From Microbotryomycetes sp. JL201 (taxonomy: Eukaryota > Basidiomycota > Microbotryomycetes), in the NCBI GenBank assembly GCA_033819885.1, contig JAQYUZ010000011.1, positions 310,001 through 374,000 on the forward strand: a stretch of 64,000 bases of DNA, read 5' to 3'. Shown here one piece after another: positions 53,892-64,000 of the stretch. The translations under genes were made by a program, and so were the position numbers. Within the stretch, counting starts at the first letter, position 1. Each line of letters begins with the position of its first letter. The notes under the pieces are model-generated. The model was not told where the DNA came from and did no database searches. It saw nothing but the letters and a program-made list of their open reading frames with translations.

Positions 53892-56296
53892 ATGAGCAAG
53901 CGTCAGCTCGAGACGATCATCATTGACGACGATGACGACGATTCAGACAATTCGGCCAATGTCAGCCAAACAGCGCTGGCTGACCACGGCGAGGCAGAGT
54001 TTCAGCGAGAGCTTCAGCGGGCCGTCGAATTGTCGCTCAGAGAGGCAGCGCAAGCGAGTGCAAATCAGCCAGGTCCAAACAGTGAGTATTGACGACGTAA
54101 CGCTTGGTCACGACCGAGATTTCTGGTAGCCTGCGCCTGACAATGGCTCGCGTTCGACAGGGACCGTCGAAACATCGAACTCAAACCCAGTGCAGTCCAG
54201 GGCAGAGATGGAACAGGCTCGTCTTGCAAGACAAAGACAGCGCGAGGAAGACGGACTGAGCCAGACTGCGGCCACATTGACCCGTCCGGCACAGCGCCGT
54301 CGAGTGGCAACAATCGCGGACGTTACGGGTGCAGAACAACCTCTACGGAGTGAAAACGACCTCTTAGGGCACATGCAATCCTCAGTCGACTCAGGCGCCC
54401 AGCGCTTCTGGCAAGGTCGTCTCATGCGCGTGCACAATCTCATTGTTCCCGCTGCGGACGCCTTGACGTTTGCCCAAGTTGTAAACAAAAGAGCAGGTTT
54501 GGAGCGAGCTGTCGTCGGTGCCTATGTTCTCGATCCACTATGGGTGGCCCAGCACTTTGATGATCAGACTCCCCTGCTGCTCATCATGCCGCAAAAAGGA
54601 GGGGCTGGCAAAACCGAGGCGCGTTATGGCCAGATAATGGATTTCATCAAGTCAAACACGTTCTGCTCGAACCCGGAAGTACAAAAGTTCTTCGAGAGAG
54701 ATTCACTCATGGTCAGTCAGCAAACCTTTGCTCCTTCGAACCAAGTCTGAGCCTTTTTTTGTGACCAGCACACCAAGATTATCATTGCACGTGCTTCTGC
54801 TCCTTCCTTTTAGCGGAACACTGACATGCAGACTTGCAGCTCTACTACACTGACTTTTGCAGGATCGTGATTCCAACCGCCAACGCAATCAACTACGACT
54901 GGGATACAATTGACAATGCGAGTGCCTCAATTCAAGTACCTGTGACTGTTCTGATATCTCTCTGCAGTCAATGTACATTCAAGACTTTCCAAAGCGTCAA
55001 GCTCAGCCGAAAGACGCTCCTCGGACGAACCCGACCAATACGCAATTCACGATCAAGCTTTTAGATGTGCTCAAATGTACGTGAATCGCCAATCGACACC
55101 AACTTTGACTGATTGCGGGTGCAGCGCTGCACGTGCCGCTGCTTTGGGTTCTCCCTTTCATTAACTACGATTTCAGAGTGGCGGATCAAGTGCGCCTTGT
55201 CCATTCAACGCCAGGTGCCTGCTCTAGTATTTTTCGGAGTTAGACTTGTATGCTGATTTCCAAGTCTATACTAGGGTTTTGGATCGGGTGGGATGAGATT
55301 GCGCAAGGTGGCGGCCATCCTTCCATGGCTCAATTGGTCCAGGCATTTGATCTTGGTCAGCAGGGTCTTACGAACTGGTCGATCGAAACCCAGGTTCATC
55401 TCATTCGCCGAAGAAGCTCGTGCATGTCAATGCTGATTGCCTCTTGCAGTGCTCTTCGGTCGGGACATATTCCAAAAACTGGCTGCATCAATTCGCTTAT
55501 TCATGCACAGGAAGGCACCCTGCATCATACTACTCGTCAAAAACCCCTGTCCCAGCGGGCACGCCATCGCAGTGCCAGGTAATCAAGGTTATCTACCCGA
55601 CTCGCGACGAAATTGTCGAGTCTTGGGGTGGCGTGAACGTGAGCAACTCTTCAGTAGTGGTGGAATCTCATATTGTTGACTATCCCGATCTTTGCAGCAT
55701 GGTGGCACCATCTTCTGTCCAGACTCGGCGTGGGAGAGTGCTAAAAAGATGGGAAACTTGTTCTTTAAGTGCGTCAGCAAACGAGCGCGCGTGCCGATGC
55801 ACACCAAGACGGGTCAGTCAGCCCGGACAAAGCTTGGACACGCTCGCTGACGAGATACACAGTCTTGGCGCTGAACAAGGCAACGCACAAAGGCTTCATC
55901 TACATTGGCTCTCACAATTTGTGAGCAGACTACAAACTTGCGACAGGTCATCTGCTGACTCTGAATGCAGCTCGTCCGCGGCCTGGGGAACATTGCAAAC
56001 AAACTCAAAGACTCGGCAACCTCAGCTTTTCATCCGCAACTACGAACTCGGTGTCCTGCTTCCACGTGAGCCTAGAATACCGACCATACTGCACCGACGC
56101 TCAATCACTTTGTGTCGCTAGTCCAAGGTCACGACGAGAGCAGTTTGCAGCAGCAAGCAAGCGACCTTGCCACCTACGTTCGCCCAGTGCAACCTGTATG
56201 TTTGCCTGTCGGGGCAAAGCATGCAGCATGACTAATAATTGTCCTTGTTGACAGTACGGACCGAATGACAAGCCCTGGAGGCAGCAACATGGATAA
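53892..56296 (+). CDS. TDP1: Tyrosyl-DNA phosphodiesterase 1 (Tdp1) with N-terminal ubiquitin-interacting motif
   Basis: A 579-residue phospholipase-D-superfamily enzyme that removes trapped topoisomerase I peptides from DNA 3' ends. Exons: 53892-54081, 54161-54711, 54769-54790, 54832-54917, 54968-55076, 55125-55214, 55275-55393, 55450-55638, 55698-55812, 55863-55920, 55971-56065, 56122-56195, 56255-56296. The first HKN motif is in HTKIIIAHLQLYYTDF; the second is MHTKTVLALNKATHKGFIYI followed by GSHNFSSAAWG. ALLIMPQKGGAGKTEA-like LLIMPQKGGAGKTE, RIVIPTANAINYDWDTID, VGTYSKNWLHQF and the end YGPNDKPWRQQ are family marks. Residues 34-56 (FQRELQRAVELSLREAAQA) match a ubiquitin-interacting motif. 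One exon is only 22 nt. Intron 54918-54967 is GC-AG. All 12 introns keep the frame. Confidence 0.93.
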
Positions 56297-56896
56297 ATCT
56301 TGTCACGTCTGTCTGCTTGCAACCTTGGGCTTCCGACGTGATCGCATGCCTTTCTGGTAGAACTACTCATGATTCTCATGTTTGTGATGTCAAGATACGT
56401 TCAGTTTATCTTGAACCCCAAGCTCCAACAGCGAAAGCAGCGATGGCTTTGCAGCAGATGCCGGACATGCATCGTCGCTGGAGACAACGTTCTCAATTGC
56501 TATGACGACGGCCGAAATGCGATTCATCAACTTTGAAGTGGGCGAAGAGTTCAGTCGATGTGCAGCTTTTCTTGCGAAGACAGTTCATCATCTAAAGGAT
56601 TGGTCCACGCTCATTGATCGAGAAAAAGGGTTCGAGGAAATGCAACTAGCCGTCGCCCCACCTCGTACGCCGTGAATTAACAAAACCAGCCTGCATCGTC
56701 TACCAAAAGAGTTCGCCTCTGACCCGTCCCCCGGAGTAAAGACAGAACACATAGAAAGTACAAAAGTCCCTTTCGACGGGCTTGATGGAATGTCCCCTTC
56801 TGATTGACGACTAATGAATGAGGCTCAGTCATGCAGAAAACGGGTCGAGCTAAAGGTTGCAGCCGTTACTATCCCACGCTCGTGTCGAGACCAGGT
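56297..56896. other. Region downstream of TDP1 with an unassigned coding-looking segment
   Basis: About 600 bases between the TDP1 stop and the RPS11 stop (convergent). A frame at 56502-56675 on the plus strand encodes 57 residues from an ATG (MTTAEMRFINFEVGEEFSRC... to a stop), and an overlapping frame upstream reads VQFILNPKLQQRKQRWLCSR followed by CRTCIVAGDNVLNCYDDG. Both look protein-like but I could not join them into a gene by standard splice sites. This may be a small gene, a TDP1 3' extension or chance. Confidence 0.35.
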
Positions 56897-57580
56897 TTAA
56901 AACTGAGAAGAAACCTCAAGGGTAAGCGACCGGGAAAGACCTCGAAGGCACATGCAACCCCAAGCTTACCTTGACAAAGTTCTTTGCCTTGGCCTTGGAG
57001 ACACGCAGGACGTTGAATCTGTTCGCAAGGAAACGGGTCAGAAGAGCTTCCCTCGTCGCTTACTGGACCGAGACTGCGGACTCACCGGACCGTCTTGGAC
57101 AGAGGACGGCATTGACCAACAGTGACAATGTCACCAACCTCGACACGGAAAGCGGGCGAGCAGTGAGCTGCCAAGTTCTTGTGCCTCTTCTCGTAACGGT
57201 TGTACTTGGGAACGTAGTGCAGGTATTCCCTTCGGATGATGATGGTGCGGGTCATCTTGGCGGAGACAACCTTGCCGGTCAAGATACGGCCACGGATGGA
57301 GACGAGACCAGTGAAGGGGCACTTCTTGTCGATGTAGGTGCCGTTAATGGCCTCCTTGGGAGTCTGGTCGTTAGAGCGAGGGGAGAAGGTCAGTTCCATA
57401 GCCCTTGCGAGCCGAAGGCAGTGACCCGTTCAAGGGGCTGGCAAAACGCACCTTGAAACCGAGACCAACATCCTTGTACCAGCGGCGGGTCTTGCCGTCA
57501 ACCTTCTTTGACGAAACCGGGTACTTGGTGTTCTGGAAGAGCGGCTGCTTCTGGAACGACTTCTCAACTTGTTCAGCCAT
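56897..57580 (-). CDS. RPS11: 40S ribosomal protein uS17 (RPS11)
   Basis: A 153-residue small-subunit protein. Exons: 57580-57452, 57363-57086, 57018-56970, 56902-56897. It starts [13 protein letters not shown], continues [100 protein letters not shown] and ends KAKNFVKF. The last exon has six bases: one Phe codon and the stop, which gives the family's Lys-Phe end. Without that exon the frame would run into intron sequence (VSLGLHVP...). Length and motifs are those of a working copy. Confidence 0.95.
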
Positions 57581-58195
57581 GTTGTGACTGTCGTTGAAGA
57601 CAAATCAGAATTGTCAGCTGGACCTGCAAACAGGCAGAGGTGGTCTGACGAGTCCTGAGACGGCCGTCACATCGCAACGAGACCATTGTCATGCAAGTCG
57701 TGGGCGTTCTGCGAGCAAGTTGGATGACATGGGCTCCGAATAAGGTCGAGTGCATATTGCGTGGTGCCTTCGGGGATCAGCGCCCGTCGTCACTTTCACG
57801 TTTGCCTCTGCTGCCTTTGCTCCCTCGCTTCTGCCAATGCCAACGTGACGGTGGCGTTGATTAGATCTCGACTCGCTTCCCTGCAGCTTTTGAATGCATG
57901 GTTCGGCGATGTCGCACCGCTTTCGTGTCGCAAAACGATTTTTGTCGAGCCGTCAAGGCGCGTCCCAGCCGGTTGCATGACAATGGTCGGCGTCGAGTCC
58001 GTGTACAACCATCTCTAGAAACACGCCCACCTCGCAACGTAGCGCGTCGTGGACTTACGAGGTCGTGCAACGGGTCTGCAAACCGACCGCGCGCTGCGCC
58101 AGCAAAACCCCCGGCAAGCCCGAATTTGACCCCCCAGAGGCCCGATCGGGGATTGGTCACGAGTCGCCCTGTAAACGACCAGCGCGCGTCTTACA
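57581..58195. other. Intergenic region upstream of RPS11
   Basis: About 615 bases holding the RPS11 promoter and the 3' end region of the lipoate ligase gene. No protein motif or RNA gene recognised; a GC-rich stretch lies at 57950-58150. Confidence 0.4.
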
Positions 58196-59885
58196 TTACA
58201 TCTCATCCTTCAACCACTCTACTATTGTCTTCATCCTCTGCGCTTTGAAACCGTTCAGTCCTCGCAGGGCCGCATCCATGCCGTCTAGGGTTCCGTAATG
58301 ATCTCCTTCGAGCATGTCAACGAGCTCTTCAACTACTTGACGCCACTCTATCTGCTTTGGCGGTTCCAACAGCTCTACTCCCGTAATGATTGCACCTTTT
58401 GAGTGTATTCTCACAGCCTGTAAACGGGGGGAGGGAGACCTTTAATGAAAGAGGTCGAGCAGCGAAGCAGCAAGAACTGACCAGTGAACCGAACGGCAGC
58501 TTGCCCTTGATATCGTGCGTAAATTCCGGCGTTGATCCCCACTTGTATCCCCAGGACTGGTCCAAAATGATGCGGTTCAGCCTGAGGAATATCGATCGAT
58601 CCCGGCACTGACATCTAGCTCGTCCATCACTTTGGCAACATAGTCGTTGCGTCCTGCTTCTTCCTCGTCTACCCGCTGGGAAAGTATCATTCAGATGAAT
58701 GACTCTGACAAGTTGACGCTGCGTGTAACCTGCCTGTATCGACAAAGCGTCCGCCAATCCTTGCTGCTTTGCGAATTGGTTTGAGACAGCTTTGACAAAT
58801 TCGTCATGGTTTATCGAAGACTTCCATTCGACCAGATTCCTGACGGGCGAGGACACTGAAGCGACGCCTTTCGTGATCAGTGTGGCCTGCATACACGTTT
58901 GCGTCAGCTGAAATCATTGTGCTGCTGAGCGCCACATTGCCGCACCTTCTGCGTGCCAAGCACACCTCTGAGATCTGACAACTTGGCGTCAATGAGCATA
59001 GTGCCGTGATGATATGCTCTTGCATTAACAAGTTTGAATGCTGAGCCCGACACGTGCGCGATCAAATAGGCGTCAGAACATGCCGATTACAGCGAGCGAG
59101 AAATACATGGACTCATCTTGAACTTGTCTACGCAGATGTCATTGCGATCATTGACGTAAGCGTTAATTTCGAGCGTGTTGAGCGCCTCTGCCACCATGAC
59201 AGCGTTCGTTCTCCGTTCAAAGCCTGTGCGCGGGACAAAGACGCAGTAATTGGTATTGCCCAGATCCTTTTCATCGTTGGGGAAGATAAGCTGCGAGTTT
59301 CGTGCACGTCACAATCGCTCGACTAACGTGGTAGACGGTACCGCCACCAGATTTCCGTCGAACAATCGGAATTCCAAGGTCCGCTAGTCTGTGCAAATTC
59401 ACTTCCTTCCATGGATTCTGCGGAAATCGGGGCAAAACTCAGCATGGCCGATCTTAGGCAGACTTAGGGGCGCCTGACCTGATTCCTCCCTATTATTACA
59501 CTGGGAGAGTTGCGGTACATGTACAAGATGATTTGTTTCGGGTCTGTTTTGCGGAAGAGCCTGAACCCCGCTTCCTCACAGTCAGCCAGGGTAATTACAG
59601 ATTTAGTTTGTCGGAGGGGCTCTAGCGCACCAGTCCTCAAACGCGAGGTTGAAATATGGATTGTGCGAGTCTGAGACGAAGACGGCAGGCTAAAGCAAAC
59701 AAATCAGCTTTGTGGTCATTCGAAAAGGCTCGGATGCAATGGCGCACGGGCGGTGCTGCTTGTTCGTCCGTAGCAACATTTGACGAGCTGGATTGCGAGC
59801 GCCGAGCATGGCAGCATGTCCATCCATGAACTCGAGTGTCGTTATGACTTCTCAATAATCGCGCCCAGGCCGATTTGACCGACAT
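58196..59885 (-). CDS. Mitochondrial lipoate-protein ligase (LplA/Lip3 type)
   Basis: A 379-residue member of the biotin/lipoate ligase fold that attaches or transfers lipoyl groups to 2-oxoacid dehydrogenase subunits and glycine cleavage H protein. Exons: 59885-59748, 59689-59631, 59560-59479, 59417-59328, 59266-59117, 59053-58946, 58886-58734, 58675-58613, 58556-58482, 58417-58196. The Arg-rich start [20 protein letters not shown] is a mitochondrial presequence. Motifs: [54 protein letters not shown] (ligand pocket) and [20 protein letters not shown], where the Lys binds lipoyl-AMP. The intron just before VSGSA (59116-59054) can only be read as AT-AC. Intron 58733-58676 is GC-AG. The C-terminal accessory domain ([31 protein letters not shown]) is present. 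It shares a 69-bp divergent spacer with the Aim19-like gene. Confidence 0.92.
59054..59116 (-). other. Probable AT-AC intron in lipoate ligase
   Basis: The 63-nt intron begins atgagt and ends gcgcac, with a CTGAC branch-like motif 19 bases from the end. No AG lies in its 3' half and the frame is closed by a TAA. Removing it joins FK to VSGSAFKL, the ligase's catalytic motif. Confidence 0.65.
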
Positions 59886-59954
59886 GCTCGGGCTTCGTGA
59901 TTCGACGTCAGGAGGGAGAGTGCGGACTGCCTTTAGGGTCTGACCACAAAGACC
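59886..59954. promoter_or_regulatory. Very short divergent spacer between lipoate ligase and Aim19-like genes
   Basis: Only 69 bases lie between the two start codons, so the 5' leaders or core promoters probably overlap the coding parts. Both products are likely mitochondrial, which makes shared control plausible (inference). Confidence 0.5.
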
Positions 59955-60535
59955 ATGGCGACCGGCCACATATCGTCACCAGCGACACCAAAACTGCTCC
60001 TTGATCAGATTGTCGAGAGACCCTACTTTCCTTGGTTCACGTCTGCGTGCATGTCAGTTGGCCAGCGAGACTGCCTGATGGACCGTTGGCGAAACTGACA
60101 TGCAGCTCGATCACAGGCTTGCAAACGTGCCTTCATGCGTCAAGAGACCGATAGGCTACCCACCACTCGTGCAGCTGCCTCTCTTTGCGCTCATTTTTGG
60201 CTTCTCTGGGTAAGTGAGGCTCGAGCGCACTCGTTTCCTTTGCCAGAACAACCCGATCTGACGCGTAGTCTTTAGCTATATGATCCATGTGGGAGATCCT
60301 TTGAATGGTTCAGGCACGACGACAGGTTGGTCTTGCCGAATATGCATGAGTGCATTCACTAATCGCTCCCATAACAGCCTGGTCTCTCATATATTTATTT
60401 CACGCCAAAAAGGCCGTCAAGTCAGGCAGACCAGGTCCGATCATGTTGTCTGCTGTCGTAGCAGCCCAAGCAGCCACGTTTGGCTACTTCTATAACGAGC
60501 GAAGAGCAAGCTTTGCCACAGAAGACGATGACTAA
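59955..60535 (+). CDS. Small membrane protein, Aim19-like (mitochondrial)
   Basis: A 132-residue protein with about four hydrophobic stretches. Exons: 59955-60052, 60117-60209, 60276-60325, 60378-60535. It starts MATGHISSPATPKLLLDQIV, with PPLVQLPLFALIFGFSGYMI, DPLNGSGTTTAWSLIYLFHA, KKAVKSGRPGPIMLSAVVAA and AATFGYFYNERRASFATEDD. The small size, the Gly-rich NGSGT then W-S-L-I-Y pattern, and repeated short helices resemble the Aim19 family (altered inheritance of mitochondria 19), of unknown function. A second acceptor at 60105 is possible for the first intron; 60116 keeps the frame. Identity is moderate; the gene structure is stronger than the name. Confidence 0.7.
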
Positions 60536-60628
60536 AGCCCGACCGGATCTGTTTGCTCCGAAATGACATGGAGAGTTGTTGTAACAACATTGCGATTACT
60601 GCAAACACGTCTGGCGCTCAACGATCTA

Positions 60629-62094
<1,466 letters not shown>

Positions 62095-62310
62095 TGGTGT
62101 CGCGAGCAGCTCGACAACGGTCAATCTTGATGACAGCAAGGCGAATTGACGGCCTGCGATGGCAGTGTGCGAACGTTCCCTCACAACATTGTGGATGTGA
62201 CGACGAGAGACTCGGGGCTGATAGAAACGAAGACCTCCCGACTTCATGATTGCTTTTTGCAACAAAGCATTTTTCTGTCACTTGCTTATCTCCAACAACT
62301 ATGCAACGAA

Positions 62311-63801
62311 TCACTTTTGGAGCAACTTCGCCAAGACATCGCAAACAGCGTCGCCGACCTGCTTCGTCGACTTGTCGCCTCCCAGATCTTTTGTCCGGTA
62401 CCCCAGACCGCCTGCCTGTTCGTCATCAAGAACTTGTCTGACAGCTTCTTCAACAACCTTCGCCTGGGCATCCTTGCCGAACGAGTACCTGAGCATAAGC
62501 GCGATTGACAGAATTGTGCCAATCGGGTTTGCAATCTGCTGGCCGGCAATGTCGGGAGCAGAACCGTGAATTGGCTCGTACAGGCCAGGGATTGAGTTGA
62601 CGCCGTCAGGAATGCCACCGAGCGATGCCGATGGCAAGAGGCCCAGAGATCCAGGAATGACCGAAGTCTCGTCCGACAAGACGTCGCCGAACAAGTTTTC
62701 AGCTGTGAGAGCTTGTCAGCGTAAGTTCCAACAAGCAAAAAGCTATCGACGCACTCAATAGGATGCCGTTAAGCTTGCGTGGGTTTGCGCAGATGAGCAT
62801 AGCGGCAGAGTCGACGAGCTGGTGCGTGACCTTGAGTTGAGGAAACTCGTTCGCGAGCGTCTCACTGACGACACGGCGCCACAAGCGACTTGTCGCGAGC
62901 ACGTTGGCCTTGTCGACCGAAATGATATCCAGTGGCTGCTTCTCTGCCATGGCAAGGAACGCTGCGAGGCGCGTGATGCGTTGCACCTCGGCGACTGAGT
63001 AAGTGCATTCGTCCCTCGCGACGGCATCCTCGCCTTCGGTGGCTCCAGGCACGGCTTCTTTGCGGTCGCCAAAGTAGATGCCGCCAATCAGCTCACGAAC
63101 AACAACGATGGATGTGCCCTGAGCGATTTCTGGCTTGAGTGGCGAGTACGAGACGAGCGAAGGTGCTGGAAAGAGGGCGGGACGGATGTTGGCGTACAGG
63201 CCAAGCTGTTTGCGAAGCGCAAGCAAGCCGACTTCGGGCCTGAGTGTAGGGTGTGTGCCCCATTTTGGGCCACCGACAGCGCCTGTAGAATCGAAGTCTC
63301 GTCAGCCTTTTGAGTTGCAAGTCGTGTGCGAGACAGGGGACTGACCGAGCAGAATGGCGTCTGCAGACTTGCAAGCAGCGAGGGTAGAGTCTGGCAGCGG
63401 GTTCTGGTGGTTGTCGATGGCGATGCCACCAAAGTCATGAGCCTCGACCGTGAATTTCAAGTCCGAGTGAGCTGAGAGCGTGTCGAGCACCCTGACTGCT
63501 TGCTCGACGACTTCGGGGCCTGGACAATTGCAAGAGCGAACGTCAGTGAGCTAGTTCGACGTTTGTGGATGGTTGTTGGATAAGGATTGCGCTCATCCGC
63601 GGCTTAAGTCCGCCGTCTTCGGCTCGCTTAAGTGGCAGATTTGGCGACTCTGAGGAGCCGTGCATTTGCAGCACATCAAGCGCCTGACGACTTGACCTGA
63701 CACGCGGCATTTTGTCTGGCGCGAGACACTGAAGCAATCTCGTTGGACGCACCGATTCCGTCTCCTGGCAGCGACACAATCTTGTACGATGGCTGGCGCA
63801 T
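62311..63801 (-). CDS. LEU2: 3-isopropylmalate dehydrogenase
   Basis: A 380-residue NAD-dependent enzyme of leucine synthesis, converting 3-isopropylmalate to 2-isopropyl-3-oxosuccinate (oxidative decarboxylation to the keto acid). Exons: 63801-63753, 63519-63346, 63282-62755, 62702-62311. Motifs: [97 protein letters not shown] and [20 protein letters not shown]. The first intron (63752-63520) is 233 nt, the longest in the window, and splits the GDGIG motif. Length fits fungal LEU2 (about 365-380) and all catalytic residues seen (Arg, Tyr, Lys, Asp) are present. A TGACTCA box lies about 107 bases upstream, as expected for amino-acid control. Confidence 0.97.
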
Positions 63802-63907
63802 GTGTAGGGCGCGACGACGAGTGCATCGTTTCAGTCAGCTCGAGCGTAATCCAAGACCACAGTCCTTGCGCGGTTTACCATGACGAGTCTAGTGTTCGGG
63901 AGACGAT

Positions 63908-63914
63908 TGACTCA
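63908..63914. promoter_or_regulatory. Gcn4/Cpc1-type site upstream of LEU2
   Basis: TGACTCA, the general amino acid control element, lies 107 bases upstream of the LEU2 start codon. The position suits starvation-induced activation. Binding is inferred from the motif and the gene's role only. Confidence 0.65.
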
Positions 63915-64000
63915 CTGGCGCTGCTGCGCACGTCGTCGTCGTTCAGGCGTGCGCAGCACAAAAACAGGAGGCGCTCGGTCCAAAAAAGTTCAGGCGAAAC

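Overview
The window is nuclear DNA of a basidiomycete fungus with a compact genome. The reasons are densely packed genes, many short introns (mostly 45-65 nt, with CTGAC/CTAAC-like branch points), fungus-specific families (Boi-type polarity protein, Vid27, Ugo1, Aim19-like, Siw14, Frm2/Hbn1-like nitroreductase) and a multi-exon TDP1. The high intron number per gene argues against ascomycete yeasts and intron-poor smuts. A small-genome Pucciniomycotina or Tremella-like relative is my guess, not shown. No transposon, virus-like element, CRISPR array or rRNA was seen.

Layout. 1-7.5 kb: unknown nuclear-looking protein (partial), MFS anion/vitamin permease, GDPD phosphodiesterase, a seven-helix membrane protein of unknown role and a tRNA-Pro(UGG) with a 12-nt intron. 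8.6-17.4 kb: two same-strand polarity genes, a RhoGEF (DH-PH) and a Boi-type SH3-SAM-PH protein with an added C-terminal CH-like domain. 17.5-26.6 kb: VID27, UGO1, an amidase and a second seven-helix protein. 28.2-33.7 kb: AP-2 alpha adaptin and a small four-helix protein. 34-45.9 kb: F-box/leucine-rich protein, CNBP/Gis2-type zinc-knuckle protein, auxilin (Swa2) and COQ10 from a shared promoter, nitroreductase, mitochondrial PP2C (PTC5/PDP). 46-57.6 kb: RRN3, a GT92-like glycosyltransferase, eIF3d and a PIN4-type parvulin from a shared promoter, TDP1, ribosomal protein uS17 (RPS11). 58.2-63.8 kb: lipoate-protein ligase and an Aim19-like protein from a 69-bp divergent spacer, SIW14 phosphatase and LEU2 with a Gcn4-type site upstream.

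Most genes are housekeeping and independent, but themes recur: mitochondrial function (UGO1, COQ10, PTC5, lipoate ligase, Aim19-like), clathrin trafficking (AP-2 alpha, auxilin) and polarity (RhoGEF, Boi).

The most unusual signal is in splicing. By hand I placed about 140 introns. Nine are best explained as GC-AG introns, one as an AT-AC intron (in the lipoate ligase, where it restores the catalytic lysine motif), one gene needs a 10-nt microexon and another may have a 9-nt one. Several introns are only 37-45 nt long, and some are stop-free multiples of three. All models come from reading frames and family motifs; no transcript data were available.
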